A stretch of 64,000 bases of DNA from Eucalyptus grandis (taxonomy: Eukaryota; Streptophyta; Magnoliopsida; Myrtales; Myrtaceae): assembly GCF_016545825.1 (NCBI RefSeq), contig NC_052613.1:42328112-42392111 (forward strand), in the 5' to 3' direction. A program made the translations under genes and the position numbers. Below the pieces are notes generated by a model. That model was not told where the DNA came from and ran no database searches. It saw nothing but the letters and a program-made list of their open reading frames with translations. Below, piece after piece: positions 22,450-34,640 of this stretch (position 1 is the stretch's first letter; every line of letters begins with the position of its first letter).

Positions 22450-23110
22450 AAAGAGAGGAATGGCATGTTTGGTAATGTTTCTGTTCCATGAACAATTTTT
22501 GAACATAAATAGTATAATTTTGTTGTTTCTTTTAATTTTTCAATATTTTTCCTTTTTTTCTTCCTTTTTTTTTTTTTCTTTCTCCTTTGTGGCCGGTCAC
22601 CACGGCCACCGCCATGGCCTTGCGACCGGCTGGCGAGTTCAACGAGTTTGCCGAGCCTCGCCAAGCCACCAAGAGGCTCGGTGGCCGGGCGGTGCGAGAT
22701 TGGCCTCGCCACGGCACAGTGACGCCGAGCTCGAGCTCCCTAGATCCAGCGAGGCCGAGCCTCGCGTTGGTTGGTGAGGTGAGGTCGCCGGCCATGGCCG
22801 AGGCCGGCGACCGGCCACAAGGAAGAAGAAGGAAAGAAAAGAGAAGAAGAAAAAAGAGAAGAAAAAAGAAGAGAGAAAAATTATATATCGGAATTGTTCC
22901 CGAACAAGAAGCAACTTTTTCTATTTCTTGTTTCCGTTCCAAATCTATTTCCGGGAACAAAAAATAGATTTTTTGTTCCTATTGTTCCTAGGAACAAAAA
23001 TTTTACTAAACACATTTCTATTCTTTTTTTGTTCCTCGAACAAAAGAACAGAAATTTTTGTTCCGGGAACAAACACTTTTTAACAAATAGACCCGAAACG
23101 TCTGGGTTGT
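22450..23110. mobile_element. GC-cored non-autonomous element, edges approximate
   Basis: The left part GTTTGGTAATGTTTCTGTTCC and the right part GGAACAAACACTTTTTAACAAA are roughly inverted. The middle is a pyrimidine tract, a GGCCGG-bounded GC block (about 22590-22825) rich in GAGCTCG and CTCGCC words, then a purine tract. This is the same plan as at 38296-39217. Open frames through the core are products of its composition, not genes. Confidence 0.5.
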
Positions 23111-23244
23111 TCTTCTCTAAGAGAGAATGTGAAAAAGCCCTGAAAATTGAAAAGAGGAGAGAGAATTTTTTAAGCGGGAGTTTGAGCATTTATTGTCCCA
23201 TCCTTTGCCAGCCATCCAGAGGAAAGAAAAAAAGAAAGTCTGCC

Positions 23245-23975
23245 TTTTATGATGCGTTTGATAATAATTATGTTCCTAGGAATAATTTCTACTAAAAAAT
23301 GATTTTTTTTTTTAATTCGGTTCCCTAGATAAGTTTCTAAACATTTGAAGGTATTTGGTAATTATCCAAAATTTATATTCCCGAATAGAAATGCATTTGG
23401 TAGACCTTTAAAATTTCTACCCCAAACCATTTTCTTTTAAATTTTTAATTATTTTATTAATTTTTATTAATTTATTATTTTTTCCTTTCCTTTTTTTCGT
23501 TTTCTCTTCTTCTCCTACCTCTAGTTGTCGGGCGTCGCTAGCCCTCGGCAAGGCTCGGCCTCACCGGGCTAGGGTGAGGCCGACCTCACACTAGTTGGGT
23601 GAGGTTGAGCCTCACGGTGGTCAAGCAAGCCTTTGGTGAGCTCATAGAAATCTCGCCCAGCTAGTCATTGGTGGTGGCGATGGGCTACAGTGGCCAATGA
23701 TTAGCTGGAAGGAAGAAGAAGAGAGAAGAAAAGAGAAAAAGAGAAAAAGAGAAAAGAAGAAAAGAAAAGAGAAAAAAAAAGAAAAATGGGTTGGCTTGAT
23801 TTTGGAGTTGTTCCCGAAAATAAAGAAGTAACTTTTTTCTACTCTGATTTTATTCTAAATCTATTCTCGGGAACAAAAAATTTACCAAATAGATTTCTAT
23901 TTTTTTTTTTTTTTGATTTCCGGAACAAAAAAGATAGAATCGTGGTACTCTTTGGCTAGTTGCCAAACAAACCTT
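23245..23975. mobile_element. Decayed GC-cored element, edges approximate
   Basis: It begins near TGCGTTTGATAATAATTATGTTCC and ends near TTGCCAAACAAACC. Inside are a pyrimidine tract, a block of GGCTCGGCCTC and GAGGCCGACCTC words, and a long purine tract (23707-23795). It is less GC-rich than its relatives, as expected after CpG decay. Confidence 0.45.
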
Positions 23976-26546
23976 TAGTCTTTTCTCTTTTCCAGCCGGT
24001 CCAAGTGAGAGACATGTGTTGCCCTTTATGTGGAGCCCCTAGGATCACGCACGCCACATAGGCTAATGACATGATGATTACTAACCACCGAATATTTTCT
24101 TCTACTACCGTGACTGCAAAAACTCAGCAATTCTCCCAATGCTCTTGCACTGAAACTGTTCTAGAGCAGCCGATACCATTTTTCGGTTTTCCGTCTCCAT
24201 ATTCAGTTTTCCGTCCCCATATTCCTACCGCAAGTCAAGCTCCATCATCGTTGCTTTGTTGTTTTTTTTTTTTTTTTTTTTTTTTTGGTAAAGGGTAATG
24301 ATATCGTTGCTTTGTTGTTCATGCTCATAGCCTTGCCAATTGTGGTTCATCATGGCCGGCCATCATTTGATCCAAGTTCAAATTAGGTGGCTTCTTAATT
24401 TGAACTTTATTGAATATATGATAACCTAATTTAGATTATTTGATTCAAACTTTGATTTGGTTTAAGTTTTAGGTGCTCCCTTAATAAGTAACTTCCCCGA
24501 TTAATTCATTGCCTATCTATGCTTGAGTCGTGCATATAATTGGGATTTCGATACCTTGGATCGGATTCCCGATTCCCGATTATCCTTATGTCCTATTATC
24601 AATGTCATGAATACTTGATCGCCTGAGTTTATGTATTGCATGTTGTTAATTTATGAAATGTTATTATTACGAAGAATACCCAAAAAAAAAAAAAAAAAAA
24701 AAACGCATTTCATGTTAGCATAGATTGCATTCATATCAGTTCCTAATTTAAAACTGCATATGTAGGGGCCATGTAATTAATAAGGAAATTACCTAATTTA
24801 TATTAAGATTTAATATAATTATTTCCTAGTTTAACTAGGTAATTACATTTTAGGTGGTTCTCTATATTGGTCTAAAAAACACATATATCAATTGTTACAT
24901 CATTGCCCCGTCCTCATGTTCGCCATGTAATCGTTGCTACATCATCACATTGCCATGTTATCATAATATCGCGTCATAATATTCATGTCATTGCATGTCA
25001 TGTTAGATTAATTTATAGTTCTTTTACTTGACCTTTGAAATAGCTCGCATATAAATTGTATCTCATGCATTGCATATGGTTCAATTTTCATTGAAAAGAA
25101 AAACCCAAAAAGAATTAATTGATATTACATTTAGAAATCATGTTTAGGTCATGCATATATTATTTAGTTAACATTTTGTAGAACACTTGGTGTGTTGAAC
25201 TTGATGCAGCTTCTGCTTTGCTTAATGCGTCGATGTTTTTGCCCATATTCGAGTAATTCATTATTACTTTGAATTATTTTTTGTTAATTTATTGGTTTTG
25301 CACTCACATGACCACCCGTTACATGTTAGTGGTTTTGGATTAAAATTGACTAAGATTACTTGCAAAATATTTTTGAAAATAAAAAAGAAAATGCACATAA
25401 AGGGCGTTAAGTTAATCTAGCATAACCAAGTCTCCATATTCATGCATTTCTAGTTCATAAAAGTAAAGTGTTCTCCCACACTTGACTTGGATTTCTAATT
25501 AATCCATAATAGATTAGTAGTGATTTCTAATTAAATTGAATTGCATATTTAATTGATTAAATTAAAATCCAAAAGTTGTGATTGGTATGAGTTTGTGAAA
25601 GTCCGTGTTAAGTTTTTGAACTTAATAATCAATCAACTTTCCTTTTAGTGGTCACGTCGAAGAAGTTCAAGACACTTAGGTATTCACCTAGCCTTTGGTC
25701 TTTTTTGGTTTCCTAACAATGAATTCTCGAATGTGATTTTGTTTCGCTGAAAAGTGTCGATGAAATACCTTTTAAAATGTGGAATGGTAGACATGAATCG
25801 ACAAAGGTTGTGAAGGCATGGCCACCTTCGTACGTGGCTAGCAAGGTTGGCCTCGTCCGCATATGGGTTAGGGGTGTGCAAAATACCCGGAATCGCCCGG
25901 ACCGCCGGAACTGGACCAGAACCGCCCGGAACCAGCGGTTCTTGAGGGAACCGGTCCGGTTCCCGGTTCCAAATTTTCGGAACTGGTGGGTACCGGTCCG
26001 GTTCCCGGTTCCATGGGTGGATCCGCCCACCCGGACCAGACCGGAACTTTTTTAATATTAAAAAAAAAATTACTAAAAGAAATCTTAGATTAACCTTTTT
26101 GGCTTTCATAGTTACAATTTTCACTAAATATAGTCGCTGAAAACTGTAGTCTCCAAACTTGCATGTTTGTGGCTTTTGCCTTGAGAATTGAAACATTATG
26201 AACCAAAATATGTTACAATCCTACATTTCACACGTAAGATGTAAGTTGACTTTCTTTACATAAATCTCCCATAAAAGAAGCATAACCAGGAACCTAAGCA
26301 GATAAAACTATGCCTCGACAATGACCAGGTTGAATTGTTTTCTTTTTTAGATGCCGACATATTAAAAGCTACTAGCTATAAACAGGTGTGTCAAAAAGGC
26401 CAACCCCAAAAATTCTGATAGCCCAATTGACCATAAATATTGATTAATATTCCCTGTATTGGATTAACCACAAGAAGCAACCACATGGATTATCCATTCC
26501 ATGCGCTTGATAGGTGAATCCAGTGCTGAGAAGATCTCCTCTTGTC

Positions 26547-27248
26547 ATGTCTACAGAACCAGAAATTCTCGAAGCACCAGTTACTCTTGCACCTTCAACT
26601 TCATCTTCAACACCTCCAGAATTTCGTGTTTCTAATGCTTCTAAGATTGATTATCTCTATGAAGTCTCTCTTAGCGATGAAACCAAGATTTATGAAACCC
26701 ACCTTCCCCTTATGAACCCTTATTCTGCTTTTGCAGAACCAGCCTCGTCTTTTTCACCTATCCGCTCTATTCGCCAGCTGATTCATCAAAGCCCAAAACA
26801 AGTAAAGGAGTACGTTCAGTCCTCCAAATTCGACCAACATCCTATTCCTGCTACTGAAAAGGAATACTTTGTTACTCTTCAGATCCCTCCAGAGTTTCCC
26901 AGACAATGGGCTCAACAGGGATACACTCATGTTCATTATGGAGCTGTTCGTCTTGCTCTCACATTCCATGGTCGAAAAGGTTTGCCGGTTGTGGCAAGAA
27001 TAGCATTGCTAGACACCAGGTTTTTACAATACCAACATGCTTGCATTAGTACTGTTCAAACTACTTTGAATGCAGGAACGGTCTTTGTCACTCTATACCC
27101 CAACTTCAACATAGCTCTTTCAGATCCTCAGTTACTTTCCTTTATGAAAGTCCAAGTTCAACTTACCGGAGCCCCTCAAACTGCTGACTCTGTAGCTGCA
27201 ACACTACATTACCAAATGGTTTTATCGAGTGCAGAACCATGCGCTTGA
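26547..27248 (+). pseudogene. Viral movement protein region (30K superfamily)
   Basis: First in-frame ATG at 26547; the frame is open upstream to about 26514. The central part has the 30K-type pattern with a hydrophobic strand, HYGAVRLALTFHG, then LLDTRF holding the conserved aspartate, and a later beta-rich stretch. In the family this protein widens plasmodesmata for cell-to-cell spread. The frame ends with TGA at 27246-27248, where the viral polyprotein frame shifts. Confidence 0.78.
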
Positions 27249-28725
27249 TCTCAACTTCAACAATGGTAATGAAGATGCCCTGTTCATCTCCATGCAAAAT
27301 GACCAGGCATCCTGTATTCATGTTCCTAGACAGATTCCAAAGGATATGTTGGCCAAACTTCTACTAGAAACCTGGATTACCAACTATGAGAAGCTACATC
27401 AGCACAACAAGCCTATCAGGTCCACGGACTCAGAGTTTGTAAGGAAAAAAGATGGAACTGTTTCCATCAGATTTGGCAAGGAAAAGGAAGAAAATCCTTC
27501 TATCTTCCAAACCCTCTTGATGATTGAACCATGTGTTCCTCAATCCATTTCCAAACCAGATCCAAAAAAGCATGTTCGACACTTCGATGGTAATGGACAT
27601 CCTATCCATTACTATAAAGACAATTATGGGCATTGTTTTTTGGATCCTTTTTGCCAATGTTCCTCCTGTACAAATTCTCCTGACGACATAAACCCGTTTG
27701 AAAAACCTCCACCTCGACGGAAAAGGCCAAAGGATAAGATGTTCCAAAGGTACTTAGACGGAGATTCATTCATTGATACTCTTGGTGAATGCGATAAATA
27801 CCAATTCATGGTTTCCTATGCACCACCGCCACCACCAGAGTCTAGTACTACATCCCAAGCCCCACCAGATCCACCAAACACACCACCACCTCCTCCCCAG
27901 AAAAAGCAAACCCTCTCTCCATTCTATAGGCCAATCCTTAAGTGGGCTAAGAAGCATTCTTACCCCCTTGAAATTCCGGAAGAAGCACCACCTACTCCTT
28001 CTATCGCTATGTTCCAGGATACTGACTTTCCTCCTCTAGTCAAGGAAGGTTCTAAACTCTCGTTCCTGGCTGCATAAGAGTTTATTGATCCTCATGGAAG
28101 ATACCGACATGTTCCTAAAGTTTCTACTCCCATTGATGTGGACGAACATGGGAGACATTTAAAAACCTCGCCTTTGAAGTCGTTCTAAATTGGTAATCGA
28201 GACTCGTTAGCACAAAACAATGCCTTCAAGGCAATTGACTCCAAAATTGGAAATGTGCAACAAGATCTCCGAAGGTATGATGAAAGTACCAAGAAAATAC
28301 TCTCTGAATTCCAGAAAAGGCTTCACGCCTTGGAATCGGGACAACATCTTGGGTACCATTATCTTGAAAATCCAAAACCAGAAATAGAAAAACTCAAAAA
28401 CCAAATCCAGCTTCTTGAAGAAGGAAGGTTCAGACCGTTTAATCCTTTAGCACCTCCTGTTAAAACTGGGTATTTACCTCCACCTCCACAAGCATCCACT
28501 TTTGCCACTATTCCAACAGATCCTTACAGATGAGAACCGGATATGGTAGATTTGCGAAATCGCCTCAAAACCCTGCAGAAGGAAAATGGGAAAGAAAAAA
28601 CACCACCTACGGGATCAAGTTCCATCGTTATAAGAGAAAACCCAGAACAGATGATGCTATCAAATCCATTAGAATCTTTTCTAAAGGATTTAGGCACTCA
28701 AGAACCTGACTCTGTTATCCAATAG
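27229..28725 (+). pseudogene. Viral polyprotein segment between movement and coat regions
   Basis: All in one frame, broken by stops at 28075-28077, 28531-28533 and 28723-28725. The first part has a histidine/cysteine-rich patch (CFLDPFCQCSSC), a basic patch and proline runs. The part at 28255-28520 is predicted coiled coil (heptad leucines, KLKNQIQLLEE). A coiled coil before the coat domain is common in pararetroviruses. I do not assign a function to the first part. Confidence 0.6.
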
Positions 28726-28878
28726 CCTGATCCTCAGAAAAAACAGACTCTGCTCTCAATAGAGCAAACTTCTCATGATATTGAAACAGAATCTTCAGTA
28801 TCCCTTTCCTCCTCTTCATCCTTCTCAATTCCTATAGTTGATACCCTCCCTATTGCACCAGTTACTACATCAGTATTC

Positions 28879-29907
28879 ATGGCTGGCCCCCCAGACGATG
28901 ATATGGAATCAGATTATTCTGACCCAGAAATAGGCCAGACAAGCAAGCCTACTCATCATGTGTCCACCACATCAAAACAATTCTTCACCATTGATGATAT
29001 TCTTTATCAAAAATGGCCGATAAGGCTTGAAGAATTTCATACTTGGATGAACACCCAGTCTATCACCAATCATGATATGAATGATGTATTGTACAATTTT
29101 GTTACAAGATTCACAGGAAGCCTGAAGCACTGGTGGCAATCCCTTTCAGAACAAGACCAGATCCACTTTCTAATGTCACCCACTTTCAGCCATGCAATCA
29201 CTCTCTTATATCATGTCTTTGTGGGAAAGCCCGGCGATCTCATAGAGATAAAGAAAAGAGAGTTTTTCGAAAGACGATGCTGCTCCCTCCAGAAGAAACA
29301 TCTTGATAAGCATTTTAAGTTAAAGCTTCAAACCTTTTATCAAGTTGGAGCAGAACCAAATTTGAAGCATGTTTTCCTTACTTCCATCCCGAAAGAACTA
29401 TCCCAGATGGTTGAAAGATCATTCTTTGGAAAACAAAGGCAGGTACAAGATATTCCCTTGGGAGAAATACAGCAAGAAATCCATCTATGCCTAGAAGAAT
29501 TATGCTTAAAGCGCAGGATGGTACAAACATACATCACAGATGACAAACGTCTAGAATCAGCCTGCTCCCGACAAGAGTTGAAAATTAAATACTCCAAAAA
29601 AGACTGTGATGGAACATGTGGTAAGTACTCCCGCAAGAAGAAACACTACAAGAAGTTTTGGATAAAGAAATCCAAACATGGCTCCAAGCATTTCTGGAAA
29701 AAGAAGAAATGGCGATACCTACGCAAAAGAAAGGATCGCACAAGCCACAAAAAATCAAATCGTTGCTACATTTGCAATCAGAAAGGACACTTTGCCAAAA
29801 GATGTCCTCAAGCGAGAAAAGGTCAGAATCATCTAATCCATCATATTGAAAACGAAATAGGGATTTCTCTCGAAAATGATGATATTGAATCCTTGTTCTC
29901 GCGATGA
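28879..29907 (+). pseudogene. Viral coat protein with CCHC zinc knuckle
   Basis: An open stretch of 342 codons, same frame as the previous segment. A Gag-like core (about residues 45-220) is followed by a lysine-rich run and a zinc knuckle, CYICNQKGHFAKRC (29764-29805), the pattern of caulimovirid coat proteins that bind viral RNA. An acidic tail follows. The open frame ends at TGA 29905-29907; whether that stop is original or decay is unclear. Confidence 0.82.
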
Positions 29908-30176
29908 AGAACCATCTCAACAAACTCTTTGTGCCATTCCCTCCTACCAAACCTCCAAAGAGACCGAGTCGACTCGAGTCCGAAGATATTTTCCATATAT
30001 CACCATCTTCCCTAGAACCAAACTTTGACATATTTTCAAGTCAAACTCATTGTCCACACTTCCCAGTTAAAATCCTTACATCAAAGTTTGCCAAACCTAT
30101 CACTGTTATTGCTCTCATTGACACAGGAGCAAGTTGTTCAATCCTAGACACCAAAATTCTTCCCGAAGAATTCTAG
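29904..30176 (+). pseudogene. Viral aspartic protease fragment
   Basis: Shifted by one frame from the coat region and overlapping it by a few bases. It holds the retropepsin active site ALIDTGASCS (DTGA at 30120-30131). The protease would cut the viral polyprotein. The frame is ended early by TAG at 30174-30176, so the flap half is separated. Confidence 0.8.
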
Positions 30177-30198
30177 ACTCCCTACACTCGATACTTCA

Positions 30199-31158
30199 GT
30201 GCAAGGTCGGAGATACTTTCTCCACAAATGTCGAACCACTCCAGTAATCGTCCGCTTCTTCCCGCAGTGCTCCATAACTGCAAGAATTTTCGGATCTAAC
30301 CTTCCCAATAAAGATCTGATAATTGGGTGGGACATCATGACTCAAATCTCCCAGCTTCGTATCATTCCTGGAAAATGTCTTAGATATAAAGATCAATTCT
30401 CTAAGTTTGTCAATATCCAGAGACTCTTTTCCATTCAAATGAGTCTACTAGATCCAATTATGCAGAAGTTATTAGAATCTTGTTCAGAATCCCATGCAGA
30501 ATTTGCTCAAAAGTGCTATCATCCTTTATGGGAAAACCCAGAGTTCTTTGTTCGTCTTCCTTTTAAGAAAAATGAAGACATAAACCCAACTAAGGCGAGC
30601 CACATGGGAATGAGGCCGAACATTTGGTTCCAGCTCAAAGGGAATGCTCGGAACTTTGCAACAAGGCCTTATTGAAGTTTCTAACTCATAATGGGCTTGT
30701 GAAGCCTTTTATGTTAATAAGCGTGCCGAACAAAAACGAGAGGAAAAATGAGATTGTTAATCAACTATCAACCTCTCAATCTTTTCCTCCAAGATGATAA
30801 ATTCCTTTTACCATCTAGAGATTCTCTCTTCAGTGGTCTAACCAAGGCCCACATCTATTCCAAATTCGACCTCAAAGCCGGATTTTGGCAATTGGGCATC
30901 CATCTTGAAGACAGATCCAAAACAGGATTCTGTCTTCCGAACCAGCACTTCCAATGGAAAGTTCTTCCTTTTGGCTTAAAGGTAGCACCATCTCTTTTCC
31001 AAAAAGCCATGTGTCGCATCTTCCAACCAATTCTATCAAGTGCAGCCGTGTATATTGATGATATTCTACTCTACGATCCCGATGAATGGGCCCACCTTTG
31101 TCAACTCCTTGAGCAGTTTGCAGAAATCATAAAAAAGCATGGCATTATGCTTTCCTAA
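30199..31158 (+). pseudogene. Viral reverse transcriptase region
   Basis: Two open pieces in one frame (30199-30675 and 30748-31158), split by a TGA at 30673-30675. The second holds the RT core: SKFDLKAGFWQL, the LPFGLKVAPSLFQ motif and the active site YIDD (31051-31062). In life it copies the pregenomic RNA to DNA. The antisense integrants at 10442-11540 and 43369-43914 are relatives. Confidence 0.88.
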
Positions 31159-31253
31159 AGGAAGATGAATATTGCCTAGACAGAAATTGAATTTCTTGGT
31201 ATGCACCTTAACAAAGGTATATATTACCCAGGGCCGCATATAGCTCAAGAATA

Positions 31254-31651
31254 TTGAAGTTTCCTCAAGACAACTTCACAACAAAGCAAGTCCAGCAATT
31301 TCTTGGGATAATTAATTATCTCGGGTTTTTGTCCCAAATATTGCAAAACTTCGATCCCATTGCAATCCATGCTGAAGAAGAATTCCCCCTTGGGGAAAAA
31401 CACAACCAAAGCAAATTGAACTTAAGGAGATTATGCAGAATCTCCCACCATTACAAATACCATCAACAGGAAAAAGAAATCTTCAAACTGACGCCAGTGA
31501 TGAATACTGGGCAGCCGTACTCTTTGAAGAAATCGATGGTAAGAGACTCCTCTGTGCTCATAAAAGTGGAAAGTTTTCTCAAGCTGAAATGCATTACCAT
31601 TCCACTTTCAAAGAAATCTTAGCAGTCAAAAAATGGAATCAAAAAATTTGA
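31254..31651 (+). pseudogene. Viral RT connection and RNase H region
   Basis: Two overlapping frames (31254-31622 and 31433-31651) carry the connection segment (QQFLGIINYLG) and the RNase H start (TDASDEYWAAVLFEE, with the catalytic Asp) up to the HYHSTFKEILAV motif. The frame change near 31430 is a lesion. Past 31651 the RNase H end is shifted again (31655-31930). Confidence 0.78.
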
Positions 31652-32000
31652 GTTTCATCTCATAGGCCACCATTTTCTGGTGGAACTAGACATGGCATCT
31701 TTCCCTCGATGACCAAGTTTAAACAGAAGCATTCCAAATTCCCAACCGCTTCGATGGGCTGAATGGTTTTCAAAATACTCCTTTGAAACTAAGCATATTC
31801 CCGGAAAGAAGAATGTACTTGCTGATTTCCTATCAAGGCCAAAAGCACCAGCCGAGATCAACATATATATCAAAAGGCCTGCTTTCCATATGCTCAACCA
31901 TGGAGTAAAATACAAAATGGAGAACATCAAAGATTCGTAAAGCTGGAAATACCCCCAGGAGATTATTCAGCAAATCCAGAATGACAGCCTTGCTGAAAAC

Positions 32001-33050
32001 TTGGAGAACCTCATGTGGCAAAGCCACACAAACCTATTCAGATTCAATGGAGGTTCGATTATTTATCCTTTTGGGTTAAATATGAATTATCCTTTCATTC
32101 ACCCTCTTATCTGGAAGAAAGATGACTTCCCTGAACAGCTCAAAACGTTATTATGGTACTTAACCAATAAGTATCTAATAGCTTTTGAAATCCCAACCAG
32201 AAGATTCATTACTAACCTCACAAGGATATTCCTGCTTGGAAGAAACATTGAAAAGAAATGTGACAGAAATCTTTTAGAATTTCTAAATTGGTTCTATCAT
32301 CCTACATGTTGGAAACAAGACTTGGAAAAAGAACTGAGATTGATAATGCCAAATCCTGAAGTCCATACTATCATGTTTCTTCGACGTCCTTGGAATTTTT
32401 GTAGAAATAATGGTACTATTCTCGATGCACCACTAGAAATAGGAACCACATCCTATAAACCTAACTTGAACAGCAGAGAAGCCCGGATTTTCAAATCTTA
32501 TCCTAGATCTGTTCGACTTTGTGAACATGAGTATCGAGAACTCCAGAGAATCCTGTGTCAGGAAAACAAGACCATTCCCGAAGAGATTTGGAATAATGCA
32601 CCCACCACGTGGGATCATTATGACCTAGCACCAGAAGCTAAGGAAGCACTCGGACAATACAGACAAGCCTCATCGTCCCAAGAGCCTGAAATGACAAGCG
32701 AAGATGACATTGTCCAATCCACTCAAGACCCCTATGCATGCTTTGGAGGACCTTTGTCCCAAGATCCCTACGAACAGTTCCAAAGCATGGACACATCTTT
32801 CTATGCATAACCATCCAACTGGCCTCAGCCAAGAATTCCTGACCCTCAACAAGACGAGAATACAAACTGGGCTGAAGAAGAAGCATCACATTGGGCTCAT
32901 GAACAAGCATCCTCATCACGAAGGCTGAATCAAATCCTCTCACCAGAAGACCTCGAAGCCCTTGAACAGAAGTACGAGGCACATCTCCTAGAAAATAGCT
33001 CGGATGACTCAGTTTGTAGCTACAATGCTCGTGACGGACGAGACTGTTGA
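32001..33050 (+). pseudogene. Downstream viral ORF (florendovirus ORF2-like), function unknown
   Basis: Open for 269 codons to TAA at 32808-32810, then open again in the same frame to TGA at 33048-33050, so one in-frame stop splits an ORF of about 350 codons. The start is unclear: no ATG at 32001, and the frame is open back to 31941. The product is aromatic- and charge-rich in the first two-thirds and acidic in the last third. The remnants at 42586-42150 (minus) in copy B share its RPWxFC and YKPxL pattern. Confidence 0.65.
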
Positions 33051-33233
33051 GTTCATACATTTTCACTGTAGCAAATCATTGTTCACTTTTACCGTAGCAC
33101 TAGGCTAGGAAAGTACTTTGCATTCCTGATACGCTTTCTGTTCATAGTGTGCGAATAATTCCCTTTCGGTGCCCTTGTTTGTATCCGGACCCATGAGCTA
33201 GGTCCCTGTGTATCGTTGTGACCTCTTACTGCC

Positions 33234-33242
33234 TATATAAGG
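33234..33242 (+). promoter_or_regulatory. Viral promoter TATA box
   Basis: TATATAAGG within GCCTATATAAGGC, about 185 bases after the downstream ORF. This is the site expected for the promoter of the pregenomic RNA. The same core is present in both antisense integrants (8445-8453 and 41424-41433, minus) and in the arm at 11811-11823. Confidence 0.6.
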
Positions 33243-34369
33243 CAAAGAGGATGTATTGTTTTGGGCAGAGTCCCCTGAAGTAAAGAGTGTGCTTTGTGAA
33301 AATCTCTCCATGGCTTTCTAAATTCCTCTTCTTCTCCAGCCTGGTAGGATCCTTCAAGAAATGCAGCTTGGGTAGGTTAGAAACGATTCCATCCTAGCAT
33401 CTCTGGGTGTCTCTAGGCTCTGAACTAAAAGGCTGAGTGGTTTTCTGCTAACAAGCTGTCCCTAAAGGGCTAAGTTCGCCCATTGTGGGATGCATACATG
33501 CAGAAAATTTACTCTCATTCCCTGGTTCTAAGTCTAGGTCCATTCATGGTCACGAAATGCACTTAAAATTAGCTTGCACCCTGTGATTTGTTTAAGGCAA
33601 TGAAATACGTCCTTCTCCAGATATTTTCTAAGAAAATGCAGATCGAAAAGCTACGATCCGAAGGAAAAGTAACATGGCCTAACCTGCCATGTAAATGCAT
33701 GAGAAGAGAGAACTTGAGCATAGACTACCGATGGAGCTCCTATATAGAGAGCTCCCCCAAATTATATTGCTACTCCTCCACTGCTACTGTTCGCCCCCTC
33801 GCGGTCGACCGCCACCCTCCACAGCCGCGGAAAATTGTTTCGTGACCGTTCTATGTTGAAAACCAAATTATTTCGCGTCAAGATCGGTTCCATGGATCTA
33901 CCCGGAATCGGACCCCGGTCCGGTCCGGTTCACCGGGTGGATCCATGCAACAAACGGATGGATCTCAATTCCAATTTTTTGGAACCGGTCCTTAGCGGGC
34001 GGTTCTCGGTTGTAGGTCGGGAACCGCCCGCCCGAACCATGCACACCCCTAATATGGGTGGGGGTCATAGCCCTTGCCGGCTATAGTGGGAAAATAAAAG
34101 AAAAAAAGGAAAGGAGAAGAAAAGGAAAAAGAAGAAGAAAAATTAATTAAAATTAACAAAAAAAATATTAAAAATTATAAAAATAATGTCAATGTCAAGA
34201 CTAACCATTCCATGTAAGATAACTATTATCCATGTCAACAATTTGAAATTAGCCAAATGAACTCAATTGACAAATCGTAAAAATATTAGTATTAAACTAA
34301 TCTAATTAAAAAGTTTATAATTGAATTAACACTAATGTAATGATTTATAAATGTCTTAATATTTTTTTC

Positions 34370-34640
34370 AAAATAAGCTTTTTCCAATTTGACGCTTCTA
34401 ATAGAAATCCTAGTACAAATACAATAGATTGGAGTAATGTCAGTAATTATTACTTTGGCTGTAGAGAGGGCATAGTTGGTGGCTAGTCTTATAAGTAAAA
34501 TTTGAAAGCTCATATAAGCAACACCTAGCTCAGCCTTATTCACGAACTCCACAGTTTGGTTTCTCACTTAGGAAAAAGAACGCAAATGCTGCAACTTGAA
34601 CTCCACTTATAAGTAGGGGAAGTTTTGTTCCGGCTGTGAT
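34370..34640 (+). repeat. TNL-B 5'-flank repeat, outer copy
   Basis: Counterpart of 1660-1930, upstream of TNL-B and repeated inside its intron 1 at 40645-40935. Confidence 0.7.

Larger units (their letters stand above)
20161..24520. other. Spacer between the two duplication copies
   Basis: Not part of the duplication as far as visible. It has no credible gene. It holds a short repeat near 20500-20650 like the element at 4816-5146, a GC-rich decayed core near 20930-21170, an inverted-repeat element (21781-22287), two GC-cored elements (about 22450-23110 and 23245-23975) and a poly-T run near 24262-24287. A minus-strand frame at 21825-21367 is low-complexity and matches nothing I know. Confidence 0.6.
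26500..33600 (+). mobile_element. Endogenous florendovirus-like caulimovirid, nearly full length
   Basis: Gene order on the plus strand is movement protein, coat protein with a zinc knuckle, aspartic protease, RT, RNase H, a separate downstream ORF and a TATA-bearing intergenic region. That combination, with an extra ORF after RNase H, fits Florendovirus-type plant viruses better than Petuvirus, which has one ORF. The frame is broken by at least one frameshift (about 27230-27248) and stops at 28075, 28531, 28723, 30174, 30673, 31156 and 32808. No integrase is visible. Edges inside the hAT element are approximate and show no obvious duplication of their own. Confidence 0.85.
25869..34051. mobile_element. 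hAT-type DNA transposon carrying a pararetrovirus
   Basis: Perfect 12-bp terminal inverted repeats, TAGGGGTGTGCA at 25869-25880 and TGCACACCCCTA at 34040-34051, are flanked by the 8-bp direct repeat ATATGGGT (25861-25868 and 34052-34059). The same site in copy A is empty with one ATATGGGT (1339-1346). An 8-bp duplication and TAGGG-type ends are hAT hallmarks. About 190 bp at the left end and 220 bp at the right are GC-rich with repeated CCGGTTCC and GGAACCGG words. I see no transposase; most of the interior is a caulimovirid genome at about 26500-33600. Total length is 8183 bp. Confidence 0.88.
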
